Part shown: in pieces, positions 23,658 to 36,789 of the stretch
Position numbering within the stretch: position 1 is the stretch's first letter
Layout: every line of letters begins with the position of its first letter
Source of the DNA: Poecilobothrus nobilitatus
Lineage: Eukaryota > Arthropoda > Insecta > Diptera > Dolichopodidae
NCBI GenBank assembly: GCA_947095535.1
Contig: OX352773.1
Span: forward strand, 166,048,438 to 166,112,437
DNA: 64,000 bases
Direction: 5' to 3'
Notes under the pieces: model-generated
What the model was told of the DNA's origin: nothing
Database searches by the model: none
What the model saw: only the letters and a program-made list of their open reading frames with translations
Position numbers and translations under genes: made by a program

Positions 23658-25000
23658 TTTAGTTAAATAAATAAATAATATAAATCTATTATATAAACCA
23701 TAAGTAATTATTTCATTGTTTTTTCGTCAACCTTTGATACATATTAACGGTATATTGCAATTTTTTTTTTCTTTACACTAAAATATTGTTTACAGTATTA
23801 TTATAATTTTATATTAACATATCTTAAGTTTAGTAAATTTATTTGAATGTATCAACCTTATAAATTGATCCATTCTTTTCTAATGTATTTAATATTTTTT
23901 TAGAACAAACTGTACCAATAAGTTTGAAAGTATATTATGTAATCCACCTACAAATTATAACAAATAATTCTAGTAAAATAGAAATTTTTATCATTCACGT
24001 TTTCATTAGATCATAGTCGTCTGAAAGGTACTAAAAGATATGTAAATTTATTATTGAGGTTTTTTTAATATGTATATATTCTATATACATATGTATATAG
24101 AGTTGTTATCTGTAAATATAACTGATTTACATAGATTATAGTTAGTATATAGGTAGGTACTGTTTAAAATTACAAATTAAGCAGATAAGGTAATAATAAT
24201 AATATGTTGTATCTTAGTATCTTAGTATCTATATCTAGTTATATCAAATAATTTCTTTTAAAATTCGTTTTTTAATCTTTGTTTTTTTTTTTTTTTTTTT
24301 TTTGAGTTTTTTATATTTTATACCATATTTAAACATCAGGTTCAGTTCAAGTTATCTACATTCAGGACATGTTTTTATGTATCATATATTTAAATTTTCT
24401 GTATATTTATGTATAACCAAGTGGTTTATCTTATGATATATATACATATATACGTTTTTTTTTTTTATACTTATGATTATTTTAATACACATATACATCA
24501 TTATATTATATTATTGTACTCTCACATTATACAAATAAAAGAGTGTATAAAAAAAAAAAATTGTTTTTGTTTTTTTTTTTTTCTGTAAAAAATAAAAAAT
24601 TTTATGATACCTTAAATGTTTGTTATGTTTTCAGAGATTTTTTTAAATAACTTGTACATTTATTTTGACTTTTCTTTTATTGTTGTTTTTGTTTTTATGT
24701 TTACTGTTATTGTTGTTGTTGTTGTTGTTGTTATCATTACACATATTATTGTTATTGTTGTATTAAACATTAAAGAACTTTAACATTTAAGAGAATAAAA
24801 GTTGAAATTTGTTAACACTATCATAGAATTTGTATTTGTATTAAACTTTTTGTTCGAAAAAAAAAAAAAAAAAAAAAACATTATAAAACTTTTTCTGTTT
24901 TAATACACTTGTATAAAGTGCTTTTAATAATAAATTATTTAATTAAAATTAATTGTAATTATACTGTTGAGTTAAAACACAAGTCTATATAAAAAAATAA
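23658..25000. other. AT-rich low-complexity stretch
   Basis: The only features are simple repeats: T runs near 24280-24304, an A run near 24858-24880, and a GTT microsatellite at 24711-24732. No gene, terminal repeat or SINE head was seen. Confidence 0.6.
24711..24732. repeat. GTT microsatellite
   Basis: Seven uninterrupted TGT/GTT units lie in an already T-rich stretch. No coding frame supports a poly-Gln or similar tract. Confidence 0.8.
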
Positions 25001-25044
25001 GACTACTGGTGTACACAGGAACACTGGTGACTACTGGTGTACAC
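25001..25044. repeat. Short tandem duplication, 28-base period
   Basis: GACTACTGGTGTACAC occurs at 25001 and 25029, separated by 'aggaacactggt'. The second copy is followed by ACACTGAAAATA, similar to the CACTGAAAAAA terminus of the Tc1-like MITE at 12820, but no inverse partner was found downstream. Confidence 0.7.
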
Positions 25045-26504
25045 TGAAAATAAAAATACTAAAATTTATATGATTATGCTAAAGAAACCCGGTGAAAAAA
25101 TCTTTCGAATGTAAAAGTCAGTTCTGCATTCGAAAAAATTGGTATGTTAAAATCTATTGGGCTGTAAAAACATTTTACAGATGTCAAAGTCAATATTTTT
25201 TTTTCTGTTTGTTCAGTATAAAGAAATAATTCAGTTATAATTTAAAATAAGAAAAGTAAAATACGTTTAAAAAAATTTTTATAAATCGATGATGAATTTT
25301 CTAGCGGCTTTGGAACAATTTGGAAAATGAAGAAGCGGAAATTTTAAAGGATTTGCGTTTGGAAAGAAAATTACTTTGAGATTTATACATATAAGAAATT
25401 ATTATGTAAGAAAATATTTTTAAATTTATAACTTAATTTATAACAAAAATTATCTTTACTCTTTTTCTTTTATAAAACGAAAATTATTTTGCTCTAAATA
25501 ACACTTCATTTTTAACTGTTTGCTTTTAAATGAGTAAATGTGTCGAAAGAAATTTTATTAATTTTCATTAATTTCCCATTTCATCGAACTATACCATACA
25601 CAAAAAAAAAAATTTCGACATAAAAATGAGCCGTGAATAAAATTCTGATTTCAGCATACCATATATGGATTTTTTATTCATCAAAACATTTCGTCGAACT
25701 TCAGCATAACCATAAAAATTAAGATTTGATACAAACTTTACGTGTTAATCTTTAAAATTTAGCTTCTTGTAATCTTTAGCTTAAAATATTTATGTAAATT
25801 GAAATGGCAAATTAAGGTGTCAGGAAAGGATTAAGTTCAGATCACAAATAATACAATAAGCAGTTGATATTTTAATTCCATTTTAAAAGTACTCAGTTGA
25901 AGGTTAAACATTTTCTAATGGTCGAATTTTGTTTGGGTCACATGTTTTAAATTATGAGAAATTGAATGTTGCTATTTAAAAAAAATTGAAATCGACTTAA
26001 TATACAATCTATAATTAAATTTAAGTAAAATTAGATGAATCACCCTGTAGAAATTAAGATATAGTTTTCATAAGTTGTTAAATTTGAATTAATTGAAATT
26101 TTTAAAACCCTAGTGAATTTAAAATATAACATTGTCAACTTTTTAATTTCAAAATATTGTTAAGATATATGCTAGGAATTGGTTTTTCATAGTTTTTTTT
26201 GTAAGAAGATGTGGTTAATTTTTAAATTATCTTAGTTGGAATTGTGGTTGTAGGATTGTAATGTTTTAAAATTTTTTATTTTTGTGCAACATGGAATGTA
26301 AGTGAGTTTTAAAGTTTTGATTTGCTAAATATTCTCTAAACTTATAATTTCCTTTGTTATATTATTATACATACATAATAAAAAATCTATTTTAAAATTT
26401 GTATTGTTAAAATGAAAGAAAAAAGTTATTACAAACCTGTTGAAATTACTAAACATATTTTTCTAAAATATTCGTAATTTCTTATATAAATTATGTTACT
26501 AACT
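25045..26504. other. AT-rich stretch, weak inverted matches only
   Basis: A loose pair, 'tgattatgctaaag' (about 25071) against 'ttcagcataaccata' (about 25702), might be decayed terminal repeats of a 0.65 kb element. Matching fades within about 12 bases and no target duplication was seen. No gene was found. Confidence 0.4.
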
Positions 26505-27018
26505 AAATCGATGACTTAGAGCACACTTATGCTAAGTCGCAAAATTCGAATTATACAGGGTAACAATTTAAAAGTTTAATTGCTTGCTAAAAGTGTACTA
26601 TTTAAGTTAAAAGAATGAAACAAAATTAGCATAATTATTAATATTTTTACTGAACGCATGTAACAATTTTTGTAGCTTTAATATACTTTTGTGAAGCACT
26701 TAGTATATTTGATATAGTTGGATCAATTTTTGGTATTTTTTGCAGCTCTGATATGCTAACTATTAGCACTTAAAATATTTATGTTTAATTAGTAATCACT
26801 TTTTTTTTTAGGTCTAATATTCAGAGTAAGTACTTAGACTAAAATAAATACTAACGTTTTCACTTAGCCTACTTTAATACTCTACATATTGTTGGAAAAT
26901 ACTTTTTGAATGTCTTTACTCTATGAAAAAAAAAGATGCTTTTAAAATAGCATATGTGGCATAATCAGAATTTTTGAAATATTGTACTGTGCATGATTGT
27001 GCACTATGTCATCGATAA
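26505..27018. mobile_element. Candidate MITE with imperfect ATCGATGAC termini
   Basis: ATCGATGACTTAGAGCACA near 26507 pairs with TGTGCACTATGTCATCGAT ending near 27017, about 17 of 19 positions. The interior has several copies of a CACTTAG/CTAAGTG-like motif near 26540, 26697, 26768, 26838 and 26865, which could be subterminal binding repeats. No clean target duplication was seen and no coding frame is present. Confidence 0.5.
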
Positions 27019-28759
27019 AACGTATGCATTTTTTAAATTGAATAATAATATAATAATTTCATTCATAAAAAAAATCTACTTCCGTTGGTAAAACAAAGCG
27101 CTTTCATTTTATATAAGAATCAAAACCAATTGTTGAACTAACTACCCAAAACGCGAATAGTAAGTTAAGATTATTAAACAAAACACATAAGTATCCTGAA
27201 TTTTATTTAACTACATTTAAGTGTTTTCGAGTAATTCCGTTAATGTAGACATTGATAACAAACATATACAAACAACACACAATCCAAAAAACACTAAAAT
27301 TCATCAAAATCTAAAACAATTTTTTTTTTTGGTGATTTCAATACTTTTGTTGTTTTATGTGCACTTATATGTATACTATATATATACATGTATTAATTTA
27401 AAAGTACCTACTCTTATATTGTTACAGTATTTTTGATTGTTTAGTAATTTACATAAAACAAAAATGCACGCACATAAGATTTTATATAAATATAAGGATA
27501 TTTAGGCAAATCCAAAATGAATGTCAAAAAATTTAAAATATTTGTAAAAAAATTGAGCATAGCTTTATTAAAAACATAAGTTAATACATACAAAAATATA
27601 TATATTTTTATTTTATATCTGTCCTTATCTTTCTAAAATTGATTTGTTTTTTGTTGTATCAAGAATAACATTGTCATATTTATTCCATTCTTCATTTTCA
27701 AATTCGATATAACCCCCCACATATCCTTCCTTTTAAATGATTGAGTTGTTTATTTCCAAATCAAAACATATGTCGCGACATTTTTTTTCTTTTGTTTTAT
27801 ATTTTGTAATTTTTAACATTTTTTTTTTTTTCGCTATTTTATTTTTTTTATATTTTTTTTTTTTTATTTTAGTTTTTTTATTTACATTTTTATCAAATTC
27901 AGTTTTTTCATAATAATGTTTATAATATTATGTAAATACAGGGGCGATAGAAATTTTTAGGATTGAACTTTTCTAGGAAAATGGAAATATTTTCTAAAAA
28001 GTTTAAAAAATATTATTCTTAAGATTGTAATATTTAATTTTAGCTAGAGAAATTTATAAATAATTAATTTTTTTTAAGTATCTACCGTTCACTTTAGGTT
28101 TTCCTTTCCTACTTTTCAATTAAGAGGAAATTTCTGAAAAGTATCACGGAAGTAAAAATTAGTAATAGGAGTGCGCCTCCTGAGAAACAGAATTTTATTC
28201 ATAAATCATAGTGCATTTTGTTTATACGTCATTTACATTATCTAATCAACTTAACAATTCTATCTTATTTCTAAAAAAAAAATTTTGAAAAAAGAAAATA
28301 AATGAAATAAAGTCGAATCGTTCAATCGTTAAAATCAAGCGGATTTCAATAAAATTAACAAAATTTTTTTCCGAATATAAATTTTTGTACAATAAAAATT
28401 TGCCAAAAATTTCACAATAAATAAGATAAACTTATTTACTTACTTATTATCATGTATTATTTCTGGAGAAATCAGATACATATATCGCATTGTCACAAAA
28501 TAGTAGGTTCAGCACCTATACTAAATATTTTCAAATTTGCTTGTTTTGAAATAAAGTCAACTTTAATATTGGAAACAAGAAGGAGATTATGCATTCGACT
28601 TTATTTCGATTCATTTTCAGAATAAAGTTGATTCGATTTTGTTTCATTCGATGTTATTTAACTGCATCATAATTTTTTTAAATGTAACCCTAAGTTTTAT
28701 ATACCTAATACCTAATCATTTCTAAAAACAAGCAGATACAAAAAAAAAAGATCTACAGT
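27019..28759. other. AT-rich stretch with no supported gene
   Basis: This is dominated by T and A homopolymers (27790-27890 is almost pure T and A). No terminal repeats, tRNA-like heads or credible frames were found. Confidence 0.6.
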
Positions 28760-29293
28760 TTATTTTTAATACATTTTTCAAAAAAAATTTTTTAAACAAA
28801 CATTTATTATTAGTTTTACTTTGTCAGTCCGTCCATCTGTCTGCTTACAAAACTTCTACACCGTTTAAGATAAAACAATGAAATTTTAACGCATGGATTA
28901 AGTGTCTTAAAAAATTAATATTGTAGAACAACCTTTTTATGTATCCCTATCTAATAAAAAGTTTCTTCCTTTCAAAGTTTGAAAAGCCCTAGTTTCAAAT
29001 GTGCATTGAATGCATACCTCAAATTGTGAAGAAAAAAAAAATCAAGAAAGATTTTAAAATTAAAGATCAATCATTCGAAAAAAAACGGTAGCAATTTTTT
29101 TAACTTTATAAAACAAGATCAAAATTGTATGCAAGGTTTTACAATTTAGTATTTAAATTTACGTTGAAGAAAATTTTTCCATAATTTTACTTCCTTTATA
29201 CCTCAGCTACGTTTCTAGAGACAGACATCTTACAGATGTTGAAGAAAGTGTCTTTGAATTTTTCATAATTTTTTCTTACTAAGTACTAAATGA
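28760..29293 (-). mobile_element. Family X element (reversed), 3' part, split by a MULE-like insertion
   Basis: Reading the minus strand, the X landmarks appear in the usual order: gtgtagaagttttgtaa, the GGAC run (here 'gtcagtccgtccatctgtct' on plus) and a decayed terminal hairpin. The X 5' end lies on the far side of the insertion, at 29834-29915, so 28760-29915 was a single diverged X copy. Confidence 0.65.
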
Positions 29294-29795
29294 GGCTCCG
29301 CGTCATAAGTGAATTCATTGCCTTTTTCATCGTCATCAACATCATTGTCCTCAAAATTGTTAGAAGTGTTTATTATTTTGTTTGTTTTTTATATGCCATT
29401 TTATTTAAAAACACCATTATTGTTATCTTCCCTTCTTCCAATAAATCACTCGTCTCTTTGATTTTCTCAATTTTCACGTTTATTTGGAAAACTCTATGAA
29501 AGTGATAACGGAAAATATACCACCACCAGGTACATTATTTACTTAATATGTTTGTATTTGTATATATTTTGTGTGTGAAAAAAATCATAAAAGCGAGGAT
29601 GCGGGGCGCGAAACAAGGGTGCAATACTCCACGCGTTTGTGGAAGTGGCCGCCTTGCCGGAACGCGTCGAGGATCCATTTATTATTAGAAAATTTTCTGT
29701 CGAACTTAAATCGTTTTTAATATTAACGAGATAAGTTCGGCAGAAAATTTTTGTCGAGCTTTTGTCGTTTTTTTTCGAACTTATGACGCGGAGCC
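29294..29795. mobile_element. MULE-like element with 17-base TIRs, GC-rich core and 9-base target duplication
   Basis: GGCTCCGCGTCATAAGT at 29294-29310 is inverted at 29779-29795. The flanks are ACTAAATGA (29285-29293) and ACTAAAAGA (29796-29804), a 9-base target duplication with one mismatch, the length typical of Mutator-like elements. The core at about 29590-29675 is conspicuously GC-rich (GCGGGGCGCG, GGCCGCCTTGCCGG) and contains a CGCGTT...AACGCG pair. On the minus strand an ATG near 29677 opens roughly 48 codons starting MDPRRVPARRPLPQTRG, with no recognised family. The GC-rich core might be captured foreign or host sequence; this is an inference from composition alone. Confidence 0.75.
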
Positions 29796-29915
29796 ACTAA
29801 AAGAATTGAATAACTTCTTACTAAAATTCTAAGAAAACTTACAAACTGTTTTTATTATCTTTTGAAAACATGTGCTCTTCTAAAAAGCTTTGGTTTTACA
29901 TTCTACCTTGTTTCT
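29796..29915 (-). mobile_element. Family X element (reversed), 5' end
   Basis: 'ttacaaactgtttttatta', 'aacatgtgctcttctaaaaa' and 'ggttttacattctaccttgt' are the reverse complement of the X 5' end seen at 50585-50660. This completes the split copy begun at 28760. Confidence 0.65.
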
Positions 29916-31080
29916 CTCTATTATTGAAAGTGAAATTAACGAACAGTATCAAAAAAAAAAAAATCGGCAAAGGATAATAAATAAAAAATAAAAAGTATTA
30001 GTTGATTGGATATTGAAATAATATTTATTACATTTATAAATTATTTACATAAAAATTTGTAATATAAATAATATTTTTTTATGTATTTTCCAAAATATAA
30101 TATAAAATAAGGTTAATAATGTTTAATATAAAAAAAAGAATTTTTTTGTATCGCAAATAAAAAATTTAAAATTAATTTTAAAAATATATTCTTAAAACTC
30201 CAGAAAATTAAAAAACATCTATACGATATCTGATTCAAAAATATTGGTTTGATATAATTCTTATCAACTACGTTAAAAAGATCTTAAAGGATTTCACTAA
30301 AATATGATAGACACACACTAAAGTATATATCGCTTGTTGGTTTGAGTCCAAATACCTTGAAGACATTCATTCAGTATGAATGTACCATACCATACGCGTC
30401 CTCCTTTTACAGTTAGTATAAACAATTTTTATATTATAAATAAATAATGTACAAAATATAATAGATATGTAAATTTGTTTTTTATATTCTCTGAAGTGTA
30501 AAGAAATGAAATATGTAAAAGTATCTGTGTTCAGAAGTGATAAATTAGAATATTGAGAAATTTTTTTTTATTTTCCTTGATGATACACAAAACTGAACTT
30601 GTTAAAGAAATTTATATAAACTTTATTATACAGTCACATTAATGTTTAGAAATATTTTTCAAAAAAAAAATATAAAACTTTGTTTATTAAAATTTAAGTA
30701 TGTAATTTTTTGAATATACCAAAAAATTTTATAACACCTTGAAGGTTTTACACGAAATATAAATGAAAGAAAAAACTTTGCGAATGCGTTCCAACATGAT
30801 ATACATGTCATCGCCCATCATTAATATTCTTATTTTTTTAACTTCAAAACGAAGTTAATTTTGGAAAGTTTCGTCCATCCAAAATCCTCAATAGGTAACT
30901 TTTTGTGTTGGACTATACCTAGGGAACTCCAACTAAATATTTATCCACCACAGCGCTTTATATAAAATTTTAATAAAATCAACTGCGAGATATAAAAATA
31001 GAATAAAAATTTAGAAAAAAATTATTCAAATTGGTTGGTTTTATATTGATTTAATATAAAAAATTTTAATTATAAAAATG
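29916..31080. other. AT-rich stretch with no supported gene
   Basis: A small hairpin TTAACTTC/GAAGTTAA near 30838-30858 is the only structured motif. No repeat ends or frames were found. Confidence 0.5.
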
Positions 31081-31084
31081 AAAA

Positions 31085-31330
31085 AATATGAAATATTGAT
31101 TCATCCGTTCATTCATCTGCCTGTCTGCTAAAAAAACTACTAAATTTGAAGTGTAAGTGGTTTAAGTTAGAATAATGAAATTTTAGCCATCTCTTAAAAA
31201 AAATTAATATTTTAGAACAAATTTTTCACTTAGCAGAAAATACTTTTGTTTTAATTTGAAATACATTTTGTTTTATACTATGTAGAATTTTCAAAACTTG
31301 TTGCATTTGAAAATGGTAAGAATATTTAAT
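31085..31330 (-). mobile_element. Family X fragment (reversed), diverged
   Basis: 'catccgttcattcatctgcc' (decayed GGAC run), 'aagttagaataatgaaattt' and 'aaaaattaatattttagaac' correspond to the 3' third of X in reverse orientation. The terminal hairpin is not recognisable and the 5' portion is missing. Confidence 0.5.
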
Positions 31331-31479
31331 ATGAGTCAACATAAAAATATTTAAAATAAATTGATTATAGCTAAAATAACTTCAACTTTGTTTGATATTT
31401 TTTAGAACTTAATTTAAAATAATAAATTCTTACATATGGTTTCATCTTTATATTTCATATTAGTGATTAAAATGTCGCC

Positions 31480-31660
31480 TTTACAATAGCAGATCTCGGA
31501 AATCCCCGGCAGAATCCATATCAGAGCATATCCAATATATAGTTATTTATACCACAACATTTTATATTGTAATAGTCTATATTATCGTAATATAAAAAAT
31601 AATTAATAAATAAATAGTTCTTGTATAAGATAATAGATGGCGCCCAAATATAATATTTTT
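31480..31660 (+). mobile_element. Type C SINE remnant
   Basis: 'aataaatagttcttgtataa' followed by 'gataatagatggcgcccaaa' matches the 3' part of the type C SINE at 55440-55465 almost exactly. The head ('gatctcggaaatccccggca') is too diverged to recognise promoter boxes. Confidence 0.5.
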
Positions 31661-34317
31661 GTTTTATAACCTTGTACATTACCTACTGCCAAGTAACAAA
31701 TGACTTAGCAAAAATAATGATTAAAAAAACTTAAGCTAAGTCTATAATATGAATAATAAGTGACTTATAATTGGATGCCCTATAGAAAAAGTTGAATGGG
31801 AAAAAAACATGGTTTTTAAATTAGTACAACATGGGTATTATTTCGGTATTACAACACCACCAGACTTATTATTAGAACAAAAAAAAACATACAAGAGTCT
31901 TGTAAACTCTTTGTTTTTTACACTTATTTGAAAATAAAGTTAAAAGTTCCTTTGAATAACAAATTTTATAAAAAAATATTTTGGTTCAATAGTTTCCTAA
32001 GTAATAGTCAATAGAAAACTTCTAACAATATTAATATTCTTATTTAGTTACCTGTACTTTTTTGGCAGTAGTAAACTCTTCTTTCAGAACCTATAATCAA
32101 TTTTTGAATTTATTTGTTAAAATAATCTGACCTATACCTACTTTTTTAATATTTATTTAAAAATAGAAATTTTGTAAAGATTTAATTTATTTTACCACTT
32201 AAACCTGCATTTAAAGTTGATAAGAACCACATCCTAGTGGAAAAGGTTTCAAAATTTTGAACAATTATTAATAACTGGTGAAAATAAATTATAAATAAAT
32301 AAATAAAAGTTGATTAATTCTAGTTAATTACCTAAATTACTTAAATCAACATTAACACATTACACATATGCCTTGATTTAAATTATGAAACATGGTATTG
32401 AGTGTAACAGGATTTTTTATTTTATATTGAGGAGAGGGTAATTTTCTTTCACGATATTCCGATGAGTTACAAACGATTACAGCTGGAAATATTGTTAATT
32501 TATTTATTAAAATAAAACTTAGCCATAAGTTAATGAATTTAGATATTTTGGCAAGTTTTTGTATTATTTTGTAGAGTCTATAGTACTCACCTTGCGAACA
32601 TGATCTTAAAACTGAAACACAAGTTTTATTGATTATTAATCCTTTCCTTATAAACTTACATAATATTTCGTTAGTATTATAAATTGGTTTATTTTTCTTG
32701 TATTTCAGGTGTACTTTAAATTCTTAGTATTAAGCATACCTGTCATCATAAGCGAATTTAACAGTAACGGTCATCATTGTACTATTTTCTATCCAATAAA
32801 TAAAATGCATATTAGTCAATAGATAATTTTATAGCACTTTGAATATAAATCAGTGGATTAAGTATCGTAAAGGATTGAAGTTTTAAAATAAATAGATTAA
32901 GTTTTAGTTATAACATTTTAGTAATTACAATTATGTCATAAGTGAGTGTATACCATGTATATGAGGCGAACATCAGGGCTAAACTGATACCCTGATGTAG
33001 TATTTCCCACATCAATAAGAAATGTTACATTCAATAAAACCATAGACTGTCAGTTAGGCTGATAATTATAATTAGTCCAGCTATTTTGTAAATATTTGAT
33101 TATAAATATTATAAATTATATTGTGTTAATTTTTCGTTCTTAATTTAAACGGTTTTATTTTAAAATTTATGTCATAAAAACCATAACCTAATTTTTAAAA
33201 TTTTCTGTTAAAACAAATTTCAAAATTAAAATATTTTATTTAATGAGTTTTGTGCATATTTTAAATTAACAAATGAAATAAAAATTAGCCATAAAAGTTA
33301 AATAATTTGTCAATATAATATTATTATAATATTAATAATCAATAAATAATAAATCATTTAAATTTTTGGCTTTCATGGTGCATTTAATTTAAATTTTAAA
33401 TATACCAAAAAAAAAAAAAAACAAAAAATAAAATAAGTTGAAATCCTTTTTTGTTGCTTTAAAATATATTGAATAATTTGGTATAACCTAAAATATTATT
33501 TTATTCATTTCATAAAAATTTAGAATTTTAAGCTCCCAATTATCACATATTTATTGAAAATCTTTTAAATATTCAGTATATATATTCATATTAATAAAAT
33601 AAATTAAGTATTAATAACAACTAATTATGTATAAATTTTATCAAAATATTTTTTTTTACAGTGAAATACAAAATTATTTGCCTGAAAGAATTTATTCTGT
33701 AATTATTCACGAGGGCTGAAATATTTAAGTTTTTTTTAAGGATTTTGTTTTCTAATAGCATCCCATTAATCACAAAATTAATTCAAAATAAATTTTAAAT
33801 TTTATAAGCTATTGGTTAGCTTCTAATTTGCGCCATACGTCAATATTCAACTTTTAAACCTAAAAATGGATTTATAAAGGTTTAAGGATTACCTCTTTTT
33901 ATAAGTCATCAAGTTGTGAACATGTCTTATTCATTTACACTATTTCTCGTCATGTATTGCTAGGTCTAGACCAACATATCTTTTCACTTCGAGATTGAAT
34001 GAAGGTTAATTTCTACATTTAATTGTATTGGCTCTACATTTATTCATTTATTTTGACGATAATATTTACCTGTAGCACAAAATATGATATATAGTTTAAT
34101 GATTTTCATTTCTCAAATTAAATTTCTGATTTGCTCCATGGGCATAGAGTGTTCATTAGCTTATTCTAGTCAGATTTCTTCGAAACTATATTCTTTTTAA
34201 TTTTTCCCAAAATATACGTTTTTCATATGGAGCAAAAGTGAACTCAACCGATCAAGCCTCAAAAAATTTGTGACTAAAAATAAAAAAAGCAACCTGAACT
34301 CTACTGATTGCGGTTAT
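31661..34317. other. AT-rich stretch with one hairpin and no supported gene
   Basis: The only structured motif is the hairpin at 32970-32998. A T-rich tract ending TATTTCAG|GTGTAC at 32707/32708 is an acceptor-like motif with a poor donor half. No terminal repeats or credible frames were found. Confidence 0.5.
32970..32998. repeat. Perfect 9-bp hairpin
   Basis: ACATCAGGG (32970-32978) and CCCTGATGT (32990-32998) enclose an 11-base loop. Flanking sequence does not extend the stem, so a miRNA precursor is not supported. Confidence 0.6.
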
Positions 34318-34435
34318 AGAACATAAGTTGACAACCAAAAATATGAGGGAATTTTATGAAAAACAAATCTTGTTCTTGTTCTTTAAATTAGATTTTTAGA
34401 AAGAAGTCATATAAACCTACCAACCAAACAAATAT
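34318..34435 (+). mobile_element. Retroelement 3'-end fragment (shared with 61553-61675)
   Basis: 'gttgacaaccaaaaatatga' and 'gggaat' recur at 61560, followed in both copies by a diverged block. Both close with ATAAACC(T/A)ACCAACC-type repeats. The ACCA tail matches that of the LINE fragment at 22995, suggesting these are truncated 3' UTRs of non-LTR retrotransposons. No coding remains are visible. Confidence 0.5.
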
Positions 34436-35309
34436 ATGATTAATAAAAAGAAGAGACAGATTTTTGTTTTTCAAAGAAGTTTTTAAATAATTTATTAATT
34501 TTAATAATACTTCCAGCCGTCTCTGTGGTCAAAATCCAAAAGTTTTTATATTAATATAGATAAGAATTAAATTCGACAGACTTCAACTGCATGGATTTTT
34601 TATTAAAAATTTTAGCAGCTACTGTATAAAATACAAATTTAACTTCAAGATAAATTTATATATATACATGAATATTAAAGCATTATTATGCTATTCACAT
34701 AATATGCATATTGTTCTGTAATCTATTTGGATAATAGTAATTGTTGTCTGACTTAACCACGAATTCCAATAATTAACATTATTCAAGAAGACCAAAATAG
34801 ACACAAAACAAAACAATAAAAAAAAATAAATAAATAAACACTGAAAACTACAATCGAAAAAAAAAAAAAATCATTCACAATTTAGTGAACATTTTTTAAA
34901 TCTTTAAATAGTATATGGATACAACAATATATATATATATATATATATATTAAAATGTTTTAATTTTTGCTTTTTTGTTTATTATTGGATTTTTGTTGGC
35001 TTTTCCATCATCTACTATATAATCCTTATATTATATCTGTTTAATGTAGTATACTGCAAATATGAGATGGCACACCATGATTATATCTCGAGTAATTTAA
35101 TAGGCGGTTTCTTAATGAAAATTTGCATTTTTTTCACTTTTACATCATTTTTGATAAAATTTTAATTTTCACATGTCCTTTTGAAGCTGTATTTGATCAT
35201 TTTTTTGGCGTCCTTCACTTAGTTTTTAATAATGTTTTTTAATAGTATTTCCATTAAATTTTGCAATAGCTTTCCCGTCAATCCTCATAATTTATAGCTT
35301 CTTAGAGAA
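34436..35309. other. AT-rich stretch with a TA microsatellite
   Basis: This contains a TA dinucleotide run at 34926-34951 and A runs near 34820-34870. No gene or repeat end was seen. Confidence 0.5.
34926..34951. repeat. TA dinucleotide microsatellite
   Basis: Thirteen uninterrupted TA units, probably length-polymorphic. Confidence 0.85.
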
Positions 35310-35665
35310 GTGTATAATAAATATTTGCCATTGCATTTTTTGCGATATCATAAAGTAGACGATATAGATATGGAAAATAATATAAAATGTTCTTATTTCG
35401 GATTGAATTTTAGATCGATGTAGCTATGTGCATTCGTCCATACACCAATAACTAAAAAAATAATAGAGTAAGTAATACTATAAAATTTTTACCATTTTAA
35501 TTTTATAAAAACACCATACCTTTTCCACTGAACAAGTGTGATCAGGTTGTTCGAGTATCTGCCATAAAACTATAATTTTTCTTTGATCATCTGTCTGTGC
35601 CTATAATTAAGCTGCGCGTTATTTAAAATTTTATCAAAAGAAGTTAAGTTGTCATATAATTCCGA
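35310..35665 (+). mobile_element. Family T fragment, strongly diverged
   Basis: 'gtataataaatatttgccat', 'gatatagatatgg', 'tcgatgtagctatgtgcatt', 'cgtccata' and 'gttcgagtatctgccataaa' follow the order of the T left end and first array unit (8700-9000). The terminal TATACCC arm is lost and the rest is heavily substituted. It is an old copy. Confidence 0.55.
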
Positions 35666-36789
35666 AATTTACACAAAATAAAATAAAATTTACTTGAAAA
35701 ATTTAAATATTATAAAGGACAACCTATGCTCAAATTAAAGCTTGGTTCACAAAGGACTAAATCTAACGAAATCCATTAATTCATTTTTACTTCATTTTCT
35801 TTTTTGTAAGTTATATCTTTCAAAAAGCAGTAAAAATTAGCATCTTAAGTCGCCGATGTTTTAATTAGTATCTTTAATCCTCCAGAAAATATTTTTTTTT
35901 TGTTATAAATTGCATATAATTTAACACAATTTTTGCAATTAATGTCTTTCTCTATTCTGAATTTCCATTAAATTATTTTGACATTCTTTTTTGCGGTCAT
36001 AGATGACTTAAATATAATTATGTATTATATAGTTTTGTAAGTATATTTTTAACTAAACTTTTTATGGCTTTAAGACAATTTATAAATAAAATAAAATAGA
36101 TAAAGTTGAAAAAAAAACTTCATTATAGATAGAAATACTAAAAATAAGGCTGTAATAATTAGTTTTATAATTATACAACATTTTTTCTTGTTTTTTTTTT
36201 TTTTATTTTAAATATTGTGTGAATACTATATTTAATTTTTAATTATGTATATAATATGGACTTGATATATTCATATACTGTTCTGATTATTATGTATGTA
36301 TCAAAGAATTTTGTTATTTTTAAGTGAGAATAATTATTGTCAATTTGTTTTAACATATTATGATATAATTATAATATGAATATAAGAATGTTTTACGTAC
36401 TTAACATATATACAAAATCATCTACAAGCTACTATTCAAAATAAATTTAATAAAACTTATTGACATTAATATGGGAATTTATATACTTTTTTTAAGCGTA
36501 AGGGGATTTTTGTTAAGAAATACTTTTTCATAAAATCTTTTTAAAAACACTTTTCAGTAAAATTTTTTTTCCAATTAAAAGTTTTTACGATTTGCGTAGA
36601 ATTTGAACTCTTACTTTGTTTGCTAGCACGTCATGTATTTAACAACTTGGTCACTGATATCCCGTAAAAAATTGTATCCTTTTTTATAAATTTGCTATAT
36701 AAATACCGAATATTTGGTTAAGAAATATAAACCGCCTAAAAGTATGCAATTAACAATAAGTACTCCTAATCGGTTTTTTTTTATTGGGT
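35666..36789. other. AT-rich stretch with no supported gene
   Basis: Homopolymers and TAT-rich sequence only. No terminal repeats, SINE heads or credible frames were found. Confidence 0.55.

Noticed and set aside
23269..23670. 133-codon plus-strand open frame
   Set aside because: It is the antisense of the LINE RNase H/zinc-motif frame, which has recognisable motifs on the minus strand.
25045..25730. Possible TIR element with tgattatgct/agcataacca ends
   Set aside because: Pairing is only about 11 imperfect bases, the ends are not fixed and no target duplication is visible.
32690..32715. Polypyrimidine-CAG|GT junction at 32707
   Set aside because: The donor half is GTGTAC, a poor match, so it was not called as a recursive splice site.
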